Positions 39,528-51,380 of a stretch of 64,000 nt of DNA are shown one piece after another. This stretch comes from Sindora glabra (Eukaryota > Streptophyta > Magnoliopsida > Fabales > Fabaceae). The position numbers and the translations under genes are program-made. The stretch lies in contig CM035232.1 of NCBI GenBank assembly GCA_020226215.1, forward strand, positions 15,102,316 through 15,166,315, in the 5' to 3' direction. The notes beneath the pieces are model-generated. The model was given only the letters and a program-made list of their open reading frames with translations. It was not told the origin of the DNA and made no database searches. Position 1 is the first letter of the stretch. Each line of letters opens with the position of its first letter.

Positions 39528-41050
39528 ATGGCAAATGCCTGGAGAAGAGACAAACCCTTAAGATTACTCTCACCGAAATTCCTCCTTTTTATTCTATTTG
39601 CAGTTCTCTTACTTTTCCTCTTCTTTTTCCTATCCCTTACGTCTCGTCCCTCAAACCCAAGGACTAGCTTCCTCACAGTCAGTAACCATCTCTCATTTCA
39701 TGCAATTTCTCCATTTGATTGCATCAAATCACCTCAAGCTCACCCAGTCATCGCTAGCATCGTTGAAGGCGTCAAATTCCCTTTCATCTACTCACTTTCC
39801 GATTTTGGAAGCCTGCCTGATAAACCCCATAAGAACATTGCGAGAGTGCTCAAAGGGAAGCCATTTCGGAAACCCGCGATTTCGGTCACCATTCAGGAGG
39901 TTTTGGAAAGAAGGAAGAGCGAGGGAAAAGATGGGCTTGTTGTGGATGTGGGTGCTAATGTGGGTATGGCCAGTTTCGCCGCCGCTGTAATGGGGTTCCG
40001 TGTGCTGGCATTCGAACCTGTTTTTGAGAATTTGCAGAAGATTTGTGAAGGAATTTACTTCAATAGGGTGGCCGAATTGGTCACTGTGTTTGAAGCTGCA
40101 GTCTCGGATCGGCTTGGTAATATCACCTTTCACAAGGTACTACTTTCTCGTATAAATTTCTGTTGATTTTGATTTGTGGTTCATTTGCAAATTAATGCTA
40201 TTATCCGTTGTAATTTCATCATTGAACCTGCACTATTATTATATCAATATAGCTGTAAACTTGGTAATATATCACATACAGGTGCTGCTTTTTTTCACGC
40301 TTTTATTTCAATGCTAATCTCTTTAAATCCTGTTGGCAACTAGGAATTAATTCAGTTTGAGGGCAATGATTAATTTCAGGTAAACCATATTGAGCTTCCC
40401 ATATGAAGCAATATATTGCAATTTGATAAAATTTTAGGTGATTCTGAGATGAAAGCTGTAACAGATATGCAAATGTCATATACATGAAATGATATGGTTT
40501 ACTGGCGGTGAAGTAAAATTTGAGGCATCCAACTTGTTGAGAGTTGTTATTACTACACTAAACCAACGAGAAAAGAAGAAAATGATAAAAAAAAAAAAAG
40601 TTAATAAAATCCAGTATTTCACTATCCAAATTCTTCATGTCTGCCTGTATTCTCTGTGTTGATCATGTCAGTATTTTAATGTACCAGTTGGTTGGTCGGC
40701 TAGACAACAGCGCTGTTTCTGCCACTGGTGCAAAGATGGCATTCAAGTCCAATGAAGAGATAGCTGTCCAGGTAAGGACCATCCCTGTTGATGAAGTGAT
40801 CCCTGAGTCAGAGCAGGTGCTTCTTCTTAAAATCGATGTTCAAGGCTGGGAGTATCATGTGCTTAGGGGGGCAAAGAAGTTGCTTTCAAGAAAGGGAAGC
40901 AAAGCTCCGTATCTCATCTATGAGGAAGATGAACGTTTGCTAAAGGCCAGTAATAGCAGTGCAAAAGAGATTCGAGACTTCCTTCGTACCGTGGGTTACC
41001 ATGATTGCACTCAGCATGGCACAGATGCGCACTGCACCAAGAAGGATTGA
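39528..41050 (+). CDS. FkbM-type SAM-dependent methyltransferase, membrane-anchored
   Basis: Two exons encode 323 residues. Exon 1 is 39528-40136 (203 codons, donor AAG|GTACTA) and exon 2 is 40688-41050 (acceptor TACCAG|TTG, stop TGA). The intron is 551 bases, phase 0. Residues 18-37 are a strong hydrophobic segment after a basic N-terminus, suggesting a type II membrane protein of the secretory pathway. The methyltransferase fold shows motif I VVDVGANVG (138-146), the acidic AFEPV loop (161-165) and, in exon 2, LLLKIDVQGWE (248-258), which is characteristic of FkbM proteins. The family methylates hydroxyl groups of small molecules or sugars using S-adenosylmethionine. The plant substrate is not known to me. 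Retention of the intron would add nine codons to exon 1 and then a stop, losing the C-terminal part. Confidence 0.92.
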
Positions 41051-42272
41051 TCATAAATTCATAATTTTTGCCTTAAATTTTGCAGCCATAGAAGGAGAAT
41101 CAATTTCTGTGTGGCCAACAATGCTTTGGCTATCCTTTGATGGCTCACACTGAACAATCAAATTGATAGCTGCGGATGATGGCATCAAGTTAACATTGTT
41201 AACCAGAAGCTCCTTGATAACTCCATGAACCTCGTATAGATGTGTCTGTACAAGTTGAATAGAGATCTGTTCCCAGAGATGCATTTCCCTCAGTTTGCTT
41301 CTTTGGTTGTTTAGTTGGTTTTGTTTCGGTTTTGCAGAGAGGATTTGTATACGAGATTTGACTTCTAGTTTTTGGTTTTCGTTATGACTTATGAATGAAA
41401 TTAATACATTGAGGATGCTGACCTAATTGCTATTTGGTACTTAACAAATTTTTGACTTGATAGCTATCTCTGAATGCATCTGACATATGAACTTAAACAA
41501 ATTTAAGTGTTAAAGTACATACATTTTCTTAATATCTACTGCACAACAAATGCCCTGGTTTTTGATAGCTTTAAAGTCCAACCAATCAGAAAATTACGAG
41601 TTATCAAAAGGAAGAAAAATGGTCAAATGTTAAGGAAGGAAAATGAACTAAGCGTTCTTGCCCTGAGATCTTTGCAGCCATATCAAGAATCTTGGTGGAT
41701 GAATATTTTGACATTGCAGGGAGAAAAAAAACGTGTGATATTGTCATCATTCTTTAAGGAAGCTAACCTAATGTCAAGTTGGATTCTTCCCTGCAGATCA
41801 GTTCGTCACATGAACGTTCAAATCCTAGAACGGACGTCATTTAGAGAAACACAGTACAGAATGAAGTCAAGATGAGCTGCTTCAGAATCAGTGGCGTAGT
41901 GAATTCCAGAAAGGAAACATATAAGTTCGTCATAACATGTTTCCCTTTCGGAAATATGCCGACAACGTAGTGGTCACCGGATGCTTTTTCAAAATAATCC
42001 CCGTTGTTTCCAACTTGAGCAACTAAAAGAAAGAGGAAAAGAAAGAGCACAAGAGTTGGAGAGTGATTTTACTTTAATGCCCACTACTTTGGTCGCCAGG
42101 AGTCGTATTCCAGGGTGTGGGTAGACGATAGGTCCGAGGGTATTGAAGTAACAAAGTTGCAAACTTTCCGACGGAGAAGGCGGCCCTTATCTGCTCCAAC
42201 TTATATTCATTGCCACGAATTATTCTTCGGCTTCAGATTGGTTATACCATTTGGTATTCGGAATCTTAGAGA
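41051..42272. other. FkbM 3' UTR, unassigned open segment and BSD2 upstream region
   Basis: 41051 to roughly 41420 looks like the FkbM 3' UTR. At 41841-42050 a minus-strand open run, with hydrophobic leader LFLFLFLLVAQ then DYFEKASGDHYVVGIFPKGK, is protein-like but has no assigned family or confirmed ATG. 42060-42272 is the BSD2 leader/promoter. It contains CTTATC (42186-42191), the complement of the GATAAG I-box common in light-regulated plastid genes. Confidence 0.45.
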
Positions 42273-43655
42273 ATGGCAGACTCTCTATGGTCCACCCCAA
42301 TTTGTTCCTTCGAAACTTCAAACAGACCAGGTATTTTTCAGTCTGTTGGCACGAACTCGCCCTTCTTAGATTACGATTCTCATTATCAATTTCAAACAGG
42401 GATAATTAGTACCAATTGTGTGGGTCGGAAGGTTTTTCAGATAAATGAAGTATGTCAGAATTCCAAAGCTCGAAACTTTCGATCTTTTAAGGTTAAGGTG
42501 AGTTTTGATTTCAGTATTCCTTTTGTAAATTAGATGCTTAATTCTCAATTATTTAGCAAAACATGGAGTCGGCATTTTTGGATCATTCTAGGATAATGCT
42601 GTAAACAATTAGCCAGTAATGGAAGAAAGTCACAAGTCCTCCGATTGATAATGCCTTAGCCGGTTTATCTGAATTACGGTTTACAGTTTGCTGGACTATC
42701 AGTGATTTGGTTTATAGTTCATGTGTTCATTGAATGGAAGTGGATATATCCTTATATTAATTAAGGATTTGCCTGGCAATTTTCTTTAGAAGAACTAGGT
42801 ACTAAGGTTAGGCTGAGGTTCTGTGAGAGTATCTAAATACAGAGTCAGAATGTAAGAAAGAAAACCTGGGGAAGCATATGTAACTACACAAAATAAATAC
42901 AGAAGGTTTCTACCTTCTTTTCTCTGCAGATCACATATTCTCGGATCTTGCTTTTACACAGGCTACAGATAATGGTCAAGACACCAAACCGAAGAGCATT
43001 GTTTGTCCCATATGTGATGCAAATGGTGAGGGAAAACGTAGATTGTTAAAGACTTCTACAATATGATATTTATAGTAATCTCTCTTAAAATTTTGCGTGT
43101 CGATGGAACAAACTGTGATTAGTACTTTCTACTTCATATTGTACCATATGATTAACTGTTGCTGGAAAGCTGGTATATATTTTGAATTTTCCAGTTCCTT
43201 AAAATTTAAAACAACGTAAATTTCAATTGACTAGGTTTTTATCATTTTTGGTCCACTGGTAGGTGCTATATCATGCACTCAATGCCAAGGTACCGGAGTG
43301 AATTCTGTAGACCATTGCAATGGACAATTTAAAGCTGGTGGATTATGTTGGCTTTGCAGGTAGCTTTACTAGGATTTGCAGAGGAACCAAGAATGTTTTC
43401 CTCCCTTACTTGAACTGGCCACTTTTATTTCTAGTATCTTGGTTGATTGAGCTTCTGAAACAAATGCGCTGCTTAAGATGAATAAACAACTATGGAGCCT
43501 GTAGTCTCTGTTACTTGTATATGCATGATACTTGCTGAGCATTGTTGACAAAGCGTACTGGCATTTTCCTTTTCAGGGGAAAGAAGGATATTTTGTGTGG
43601 CAACTGTAATGGAGCTGGATTTCTTGGGGGATTCGTGAGCTCATTTGATGATTAG
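42273..43655 (+). CDS. BSD2: BSD2-type DnaJ zinc-finger protein, plastid Rubisco assembly chaperone
   Basis: Four exons (42273-42497, 42962-43025, 43263-43359, 43577-43655) with GT-AG junctions that keep frame give 154 residues. The first ~70 residues are Ser/Asn-rich and fit a chloroplast transit peptide. The mature part has four CxxC knuckles (Cys 90/93, 101/104, 125/128, 136/139) in CPICDANG, CTQCQGTG, CWLCRGKK and CGNCNGAG. These bind two zinc ions as in the DnaJ cysteine-rich domain; no J domain is present. HCNGQFKAGGLCWLCRGKK and the ending GAGFLGGFVSSFDD match BUNDLE SHEATH DEFECTIVE 2 (Arabidopsis At3g47650), not the related LQY1 or PSA2. BSD2 stabilises Rubisco large-subunit octamers until small subunits displace it. 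All key cysteines are intact, so the gene should be functional. Confidence 0.93.
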
Positions 43656-43967
43656 AAGATTGGCTTACATTAGAGGAGGATCTCTAAGCATTGTTATAGC
43701 GAGCTTAGCTATCCAGAAAGATTTAAAAGGAAAAAAAAAAAAATTGGGGCAACAATAAGGAGATGTGGATCAACTTGTAAGATACAATTTGGTCTTAGTT
43801 TGTGTTTGAGATGTTGTATAATTCAAACTTTTATAGTACAAATAGGTACCCGATCTAAATGCATATGTTATTTTCCATTATGAAAAGTGTACTTGCCAGA
43901 TGTGTCTGTTGAGTAGGCTGCAGCAGATCTCATCAGCCATAAATAAGAGAAAGGAAAAACCAATAAA

Positions 43968-44040
43968 CGCGCTAGCTGGGGGTCGAACCTACGACTTTTT
44001 GCTTAGGAAACAGATGCTCTATCCACTGAGCTACAGGTGC
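43968..44040 (-). tRNA. tRNA-Arg(CCU)-like, probably a pseudogene
   Basis: On the minus strand 73 bases match the layout of plant tRNA-Arg. The D arm AGCTCAGTGGATAGAGC is intact, the anticodon CCU is at 44007-44005 (position 34 as expected), and the TTCGACC T-loop is present. Internal promoter boxes A and B are conserved and a TTTTT terminator lies just downstream. Stem pairing is damaged: positions 3-70 (A-C), 5-68 (C-A) and 6-67 (U-U) in the acceptor, 28-42 (C-A) in the anticodon stem, and 49-65 (G-G) and 51-63 (A-C) in the T stem. It may still be transcribed but is unlikely to fold normally. Confidence 0.7.
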
Positions 44041-44811
44041 CGTTTCTACTCAGTAATTCATTTAATTTTATCCTAGTTTGGTGGCCAAGAAAATTACACT
44101 AGAACCCAAAGCAAAGAATCGTGTCCGGCGCTTAAGTCATCTATGGACCTTGGCTAAACCTACGTACTGACAATCTATTTGTCCGAAAATTCTTAGTACA
44201 TCTGGCGCAGTCTCAATTGTTACGGTTATCTACCGCGGACCACCTAAATCGATTGGTATGGAATTGTTTAAATTTTGCTAGAGTTTTCCAATTCAATTCT
44301 CTAAAAATATAATTACATTAAAATTTGATTAGAAGAGTTTTATTATTTAATATGATTTTATCTAATTCAAATTTGGATTAATCAGCATTTAATGTAGTTT
44401 ACAGATATTGGATGGTTATTATAAAAAAATAATAATAATTACAGCCATCTGCAGTATTAAAGTTTTCTTTTGTCTAATTTTCTTCTTAACAGATAAACAA
44501 GTAGTTAAGTGCGTTGATCCACTAATCCGAGTATCTGTCTTTAGAGGACCGAGGTTCCATAAATTAATGTCCCGACATTTTGAAGGATCACACAAATACC
44601 ATGACTAACTCTAGTTTTGTTTTCTTTTGCTAGGAATAATATCCGAATAGAAATTATGTATGCTTGTTTACTGTTTTTAAAAATATTTTTTTTTAAAAAA
44701 AGTTCTTAATTACTAAATTGTTTTTAAAATCTATTTTAAAAAATTATAACTAATGTGTAAGTTAAAAATAGAAACAAGGATTTTTTATGTTTGCAAAATT
44801 TTATGATTTAT

Positions 44812-45080
44812 TAGGTAATATATCAATACATCATTATATCTAATTATTGATATATTATCATAAAATATATAAAATTTGATTTTTTTTAAAAAGTAAACTT
44901 AATATGCAGTTAGACTTAATGATGTATCGATATTACTTAATTAGTAATATATGTCATCGTAATAATTATATCTAATTATTAATATGTCATCGTAAAATAT
45001 ATAAAATTTGATTTTTTTTAAAAGTAAACTTAATATGTTGTTAAACCTAGTGATGTATTGATATTACTTAATTAGTTATA
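44812..45080. repeat. Tandem duplication, period 132
   Basis: Two copies contain AAAATATATAAAATTTGATT (44862 and 44994), AGTAAACTTAATATG and GATATTACTTAATTAG in the same order. There is no coding content. Confidence 0.8.
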
Positions 45081-45390
45081 TACTGCATTTTTTCCTTATT
45101 TTGGAACTAATTTTATAATTAAACAAAATATTTTTATTTACTTAAACATATTTTATTTTTTATTTTTTTAAATTTAAAAATTAAAACAAAAAAATATTGG
45201 AATATACCTCAAAATAGTGAAGAAAAGAAATTAGACATAGATCCAAGAACACATGAATTTAGTCTTGCTAAGAGAGAATGAAAGTGTAAATTTAATAAAT
45301 AGATACAAAAAATTATTTTATATTAAAATAATGAATATAGTAAAAAAATTACAGCTATCAAAACAAAATATTGTGTGTCTCCATTTTTGT

Positions 45391-47469
45391 GTTGATGGTG
45401 GATTACTTTTAAGTAGATTCATAATTTCTTTATATTTATTATTTTTGTATAGAGAAAAAAATTAAGATAACTAAAAATAAAAAAGGAAAAAAGGCGCATG
45501 GAGCAAAATTGTAATATGCCTTATTTGGACTTTGGAAGGCTAAATTGGTTTTGGTGTCAAATAGCTTTTCCTAAGACTATACAAAATCCGTTTATATATA
45601 TATAAAGACGAACACTCCTCCAAAATCGTGGTATGTGGTGGAATTGAGGAATAGATACAAAAGCATCTCAGGTTCCATGTTTTGACTTTGGGAAGATATT
45701 AAAGCAATAGAAATAAATTTTTTCTAGGTGCATGGGATGGTAGAGAGAGAGAGAGAGAGAAAGTTTGGATTATGTTTATTTTCATATTATGTAAAAACAT
45801 TTATTACTATGTTTACTTAGATTTTCATCAAATTTGAGTATGTTATTTCTAGTAATTTGGCTAGTATAGTTCATATTTTTCTGTTAATTTTCTTCTTCTC
45901 TATTGACTGGTTTTACATAGAAATAGAGGTGCTTAACGGACGGACCGGACCGGGCTGGACCAAAGTCCGTTTGAGTTTGGTCCATTAAGACCCATTTTAA
46001 AATTGGTCTGAAAATTCTGGTTCGGTCCGATCCGCAGACTCGCCGGGCCAGTTCGTGGACCAGCTTGTATTTTTGCACAACAATCTGTCCATTTAATCCA
46101 TTTGAATATAATCTCTTAAATAAAAAAAAATCACATAAATTTGTGCAAAATTTGCACAAAATCACTATATCAGTGTGCAAATGTTTCATAGTTCCAACTC
46201 GTCAGCCCCAACACTGTAATACATAAAAACATAAAGTATAAAACCTACAAATTAGCATATTGCATTCTGAGAACATAATGGACAACACTACAACAGTCAA
46301 CAAGAGAGGAAGACTAAAATTGGGTGTTAGGAACTTAGGATGAAGAGCACATACGGGTTAGCCGGTTAGGTGAAAAAGATCGACAGGAGACTTGTCAGGT
46401 GACTGTCCGTTTGTTGGCATCCTCTGGTCTTGTCCGTTCGTCGGTATCGTTAAGCTTTTCACGACTCTGTTCTGTGGCTTGCGGTGGCAAATGGCAATTG
46501 CTTCCTCTGTTACGGTGGCGCTATGGCAGGATAAGAAATCGTGAAACCCCAGCTGAGCCTGAGTAGAGTAGCGTCCGAGGGTAAGACAGTGAGCTTGAGT
46601 GTCTGTGAGTGTAACTGAGTGTTTTAGGTTTTTGAATTTTGAGTGTGTGTCTGTGACTCTGTGTGATGTTTCTCAAATTATCTCATCAACATAATTTTTC
46701 CTTTTCTCGAATTTAAGCCACCTGGTGCACACGGGCACAGACACTTAGACTTAGTTTATTTAACTTAATTTCATAATTAATGTTGATAATAATGTTGTCT
46801 GAACTGAATTATGGAGTTAAAAGCATTGGGCTGGCCAAATTATAGAATGAAAGTTGACAGGTGCAGTTCGGACTAAGCCAAGTGGGCCAAGCCACTAGCG
46901 GTTGGGTTGGGACTCATTGCTAGGCTGGACTGCAGTAGAAGCAATAGGCCTCGGTTCTGAAAAAAAAAAGGCAATCCATGGGCCGATTCGCGAACCACAT
47001 CGATCCAATTTGTTTAACTCGTAGCTTGTCGAACTTAGCCCGTTTTGACCCATTTTTTTTAGACCTATTTTCAAATGGCCCGGTCCGTTAAAAACCTATG
47101 GTTCGATCCGTACAGCCCGCGGACCACAGGCTCGTTAAGCACCCCTACATAAAAATTAGCATTAATTATTGTATTGATTTTATTAAAAATTTCACCTATT
47201 TTGATGAAGAGTTGTTATATTAGATCTTCCTTATAATTTCTAATAAAATATTATATCTATTATTTTATTGATGAATTTTTTACCAAACTAGGTTCCATAT
47301 TTTTTACTTTTACATTGAGGAGTTTTTCATGTTAAAATTTTTAGTCTCCTAATTTATTTTTCTTGCAATATTTTCTAATGATATATTTTATTTTATGTGT
47401 TAGAAAAGTTAATTGGAATAAATAATTGAATTTTTCTACTATGTATTACTCTAGTAATTTTTCTTAACA
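45391..47469 (+). repeat. 5' LTR of the plus-strand copia element, interrupted
   Basis: Without the 1224-base insert and its duplicated 8 bases, the LTR is about 847 bases, close to the 813-base 3' LTR. It starts TGTTGATGGTGG and ends TTAACA. A (GA)n run lies near 45.75 kb. Confidence 0.88.
45924..47147. mobile_element. Non-autonomous hAT-type transposon inside the LTR
   Basis: Terminal inverted repeats are TAGAGGTGCTTAACG on the left and CGTTAAGCACCCCTA on the right. The 8-base target duplication is CATAGAAA (45916-45923) / CATAAAAA (47148-47155). The uninterrupted site is visible in the 3' LTR, TTTTACATAGTAATTGA. An 8-bp duplication and a TAGGGGTG-like end are hAT hallmarks. Subterminal sequence is rich in GGACCGG, GGTCCG and GGGCC words. 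The 1.2-kb length and absence of a transposase frame mark it as a deletion derivative; the G/C-richer middle (46.3-46.7 kb) may descend from a transposase gene's 5' part. Confidence 0.85.
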
Positions 47470-47471
47470 AG

Positions 47472-47484
47472 TGGTATCTAAGCT
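47472..47484 (+). other. Primer-binding site of the plus-strand copia element
   Basis: TGGTATCTAAGCT sits two bases after the 5' LTR. It resembles the TGGTATCAGAGC primer site complementary to initiator-Met tRNA that plant copia elements use. Confidence 0.8.
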
Positions 47485-47529
47485 CAGACTCTACTACATT
47501 CTACTTGTGTGAATATATAAGCTAATGCA

Positions 47530-48240
47530 AGTAGAATGGTGTTTTTGAATGGTGAAAATTATGCTTTTTGGAAAAAGAAGACGGAAGATTTACTTTATGT
47601 CAAAGATTACTATTTACTTATATTTTCTATTGAAAAATCTGAAAATAAATCAGATTTAGAATGGAATCTATTACATGGGCAGGTTTGTAGATATATTAGG
47701 CAGTGAGTAGAAAAGAATATATGGAATCATATAGAAGAAAAGACATATGCTCATATATTGTGGATTAAACTTGAAAAGTTGTATGCCAGAGAGATCGAAA
47801 ATAATAAAATATTCTTAATAAAATAAACGATGAGCATAAAATATCAAGATAACATTCTGTTGATAGATTACTTGAATAAATATTAAAGGATTATCAATTA
47901 ACTTTTTGCTATGGGTATCAAATTTAAAAATGAAATTCAAGGTTTGATACTTTTTTGTTCTTTACCAAACCTATAAGAGACATTCAAAATGTCTATATTT
48001 AATTCTACCCCAAATGGCATGATGATAATTGAAATTGCTAAAAATAGTATCTTGAATAAAGAATTTAGAAGGAAGTCATAGGGTTCTTCATAGCCAAATG
48101 TTATGATTGCTGAGTCTAAAAGGAAAAGTTAGGATACAAGAAACAGAGATCATATCAAAAGAAAATTTAAAAAAAGGTTTGAAAATGTTAAGTGTCATTA
48201 TTATAATAAAAAAGGAGCATATTAAGAAATATTGTTGAAA
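47530..48240 (+). pseudogene. Copia gag remnant
   Basis: A degenerate frame starts near the usual gag position. A CCHC-like knuckle near 48190 reads KCHYYNKKGAY, followed by a stop, so the zinc ligands are partly lost. Several other stops interrupt it. Confidence 0.55.
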
Positions 48241-48241
48241 A

Positions 48242-48535
48242 TTGAAGAAAGACAATGAAAACAAAAATCATACAGAAAAAGGAAAAAGTAAAAAAGATAA
48301 AAGTGATAAAAATAGGGCTTATACATCTGTTGATCAATTTTTTTTAGTTTATAAAGATGATGTTGTTAACCTTACAGATAATGAAATTAATTGGATAACC
48401 ACCTATATTACATATAGAAGGGATATTTTTTCATCTTACACTGGTGATTTTGGAAATGTAGGATTGATTCATAAAGGTGCAATAAAGTGTGCTGGTATTA
48501 GAGATATTATTCTGAAAATGTCCAATGGAACCTAA
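48242..48535 (+). pseudogene. Copia protease-region remnant
   Basis: A 97-codon open segment carries the copia pattern NWITTYITYRRDIFSSYTGD followed by GDFGNV-type residues. Where active elements have the catalytic Asp-Thr/Ser-Gly-Ala, this copy reads TYIT, so the catalytic aspartate is gone. Confidence 0.65.
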
Positions 48536-48739
48536 TTAATCCTTAAGCATGTAAAACATGTTCCAAACATTCAGTTGAACCTATTCTCTATAGTAAACTA
48601 TGTGATGAAGGTTATAATAATTTCTTCTAATATAACCAATGAAAGTTTACTAGAGGTTCAAGGTATTCTACACTTTTTTTAACTCAAGCAAAAATTATTA
48701 GAGATGTTATTAATTCTACAGAGTCAAGTGATAAAATTG

Positions 48740-49260
48740 AGTTATGGCAGAAAAAGTTATGTCATATGAGTGAAAAAGGATTTGCTATTTTAGCTAAAAG
48801 AGATACAGTATGTGGAGTGTAAAGTTTATATTCACAAAAGTGTGATCATTGTTTGGCTAGAAAGCAAAATAGAGTAACTTTTAAGAGTCATCTACCTTCC
48901 AAAAAATTAAAGACATTTGAATTCGTGCCTTTTGATATGTGTGGTCCTATAAGTACAAGGACATTTAGTGGTTCTCTTTATTTTTTTTTTACATTCGTTG
49001 ATCATTACTTAAAAAAGATATAGGTATACATATTAATCATTACTTAAAAAAGATATAGGTATACATATTGAAGACAAAAAACTAAATGTTTACGGTATTT
49101 AAAAAATTTCACACTTTAGTTAAAAGAGAAATAGAGAAGAAGTTGAAATGCATATGCACTGACAATGGAGATGAATATTCAAGAACTTTTGATACTTATT
49201 GCAAAGAATAAGGTATTAGACATCAGAAAATACCATTAAAGCTTTGAATATAGTTGTGAG
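48740..49260 (+). pseudogene. Copia GAG-pre-integrase and integrase remnant
   Basis: Readable pieces in shifted frames include the MSEKGFAIL and CDHCLARKQNRVTF zinc region, then FVPFDMCGP and CTDNGDEYS. The last corresponds to the DNGGE catalytic patch with a Gly replaced. Stops and a small local tandem duplication (about 49000-49070) break the frame. Confidence 0.65.
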
Positions 49261-50039
49261 AGGGTGAATAAAATATTAGATGGAAGAGTTAGATTTTTTT
49301 TCACATGCTGGACTGTTAAAATTTTTTTAGACTAAACCTTTGAATATAGTTGTGTATATTTTGAATCACTTTCCTTGTGCTCCTTTGTAATTTGAAGTGC
49401 CAAAAAAGGTTTGATCAGGTGAGAATATTTTTTATGCTTATTTATGAGTTTTTGGATATAAAGCATTTGTGCATATTCTTAAAGATGAAAAGATCCAAGC
49501 TTCACATGAAGATAAAGCAACACATATTTCTAGATTATGATAAAGTTAAAATTAACTGCAAATTCTGTGATCCTATTGAAAAGAAGTTAATTAAAAGTAA
49601 AGATACTATGTTTGTGAAAGATTAAACATTGAAAGACATTAATAAGAAAGAAGTAGTGGTACTTTGGTAGTGTAAACTATCACCTAACTTGGATATGGTT
49701 CATTCAAGAAAGGAGTAAGATAAAGTTAAAGCTCAAAATTTTGAGAATGATGTAGTTGATGTAGATAACCCTATACAACATATATGTAATGAATAACTAA
49801 TACCAAAAACTCTAGTTATTGTACTTAGAAAATCTATCAAAATCAGACAACCTTTTACAAGGTATACTAAAGATGAGTTTATTCTTTTAATTGATAAGGG
49901 AAAGCTAAAATGTTATGATGAGGCTATGCAAGATAAACATAAAAGTGAGTGAATTGAAGTTATGCAAGATAAAATAAAAACTTTGCAAGAAAATTATACC
50001 TATGAGTTAGTAAAATTATCAAAAGGTATAAAAGCTTTG

Positions 50040-50580
50040 AAGAACAAATGGGTGTATGAAATAAAGAATGAAGAAAATAACTCTAAGTCTTGATATAAAG
50101 CCAAATTGTTTGTGAAGGGATTTGGTCATAGAAAAGGAATTGACTTTAGTGAAATTTCTTCTCTTATTGTGAAAATATTTTCTATTTATATAGTGCTTGG
50201 TTTAATAGCTAGCCTTAATCTAGAAATTAAGCAGACAAATGTGAAAATAATTTTTCTTCATGGTGATTTAAAAGAAAAGATTTATATGGAGCAGTCAAAG
50301 GATTTTAAAGTAAAAGAAAAAGAAAACTATGTATGCAAATTGAGAAAGAATCTTTATAAGTTAAAGCAAGTTCCAAGACAATGGTGCAAAAAGTTTGAGT
50401 TAGTTAGAAGGGAGTAAGGTTATCAAAAGACAACCTCTGTTTGTTTAAAAATTCTTTGATGATGATTTTATCATTCTTTTACTTTATGTTAATGATATTT
50501 TGATTATTAATAAAAATATTGTGAGAATTGTTGAATTGAAGAAACAATTAAGTAAGTCTTTTGCTATGAAAGATTTGGGT
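50040..50580 (+). pseudogene. Copia reverse transcriptase remnant
   Basis: The longest surviving frame (50106-50417, 103 codons) contains VKGFGHRKGIDFSEISS, FLHGDLKEKIYMEQ and LYKLKQVPRQW, all standard copia RT landmarks. Around 50470 the YVND catalytic box is readable as LLYVNDIL in another frame. Stops follow on either side. Confidence 0.8.
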
Positions 50581-50779
50581 TAGGCAAAATAGATTTTAAG
50601 TATAATAAGTACTCAAGATGGAGGTGTAAGAAAACTTTATTTATCACAAGAGAAAAACATAAAAAAAAAGTACTTCAAAAGTTTAGTATAGAAAATGCTA
50701 AACCTGTTTCAAGTCCTCTTGCTACTTACTTAAAATTGTCCTCTTGCTACTTACTTTAAATTGAGTATCAAACAATGTT

Positions 50780-51310
50780 CAACTACGAATAAGGAACAAT
50801 AAGATATGAAAAGAATTCCTTATGCCTTGGCAGTTGGAAGTTTAATGTATGCCATAATATGTACTATAGCTAACATTACTTATGCTATTAGTACAATAAG
50901 TCATTTTCTCTCAAATCCAAGTAAAGAGCATTAGAATATTGTAAAATTGACTATAAGATATCTTTGAGTTTACAATGGGAGTTGTGGCATGGTAATCTAA
51001 ATTGTAAAAATATACTATTTTTTCAACAACAAAGGTAAAATTTATTACAGTAATCAAAGTATGTAAAAAGTTACTGTAAATGAAGAAATTTTTTTAAGAA
51101 CTTGGATTTAAACAAGATTGTTATATCTTATTTTGTGATAATCAGAGTATAATACACCTTGATAAAAATTTCACTTTCCATGCAAGGTTGAAATATATTG
51201 ATATTTATTATCATTAGATATGTCATGCTTTAAGTAACAAGTTGTTAGAACTTTAGAAAGTTTATATAAATGATAATAGTGTTAATATGTTGACTAAGCC
51301 TTTACTAAAA
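50780..51310 (+). pseudogene. Copia RNase H remnant
   Basis: Scattered motif traces fit RNase H in position: IPYALAVGSLMYA near 50815, YAISTISHFLSNPSKEH near 50880, and an NMLTKPLLKK-like end near 51290. Multiple frameshifts prevent translation. Confidence 0.6.
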
Positions 51311-51366
51311 AAAAAGTTTGAAGCGTGTTTTTTAATAGTTAGAATAGCAATATTCCTTATTTAGTT

Positions 51367-51379
51367 AGAAGGGAAAAAT
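51367..51379 (+). other. Polypurine tract of the plus-strand copia element
   Basis: AGAAGGGAAAAAT directly precedes the 3' LTR start at 51381, where plus-strand cDNA synthesis would prime. Confidence 0.65.
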
Positions 51380-51380
51380 T

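Noticed and set aside
39598..40133. Overlapping frames on both strands within FkbM exon 1 (39598-39990 plus, 39792-40133 minus)
   Set aside because: They are shadows of the exon, with no family match.
41507..41875. 122-codon plus-strand frame between FkbM and BSD2
   Set aside because: No ATG context, domain or recognisable similarity; no splice evidence linking it to BSD2.
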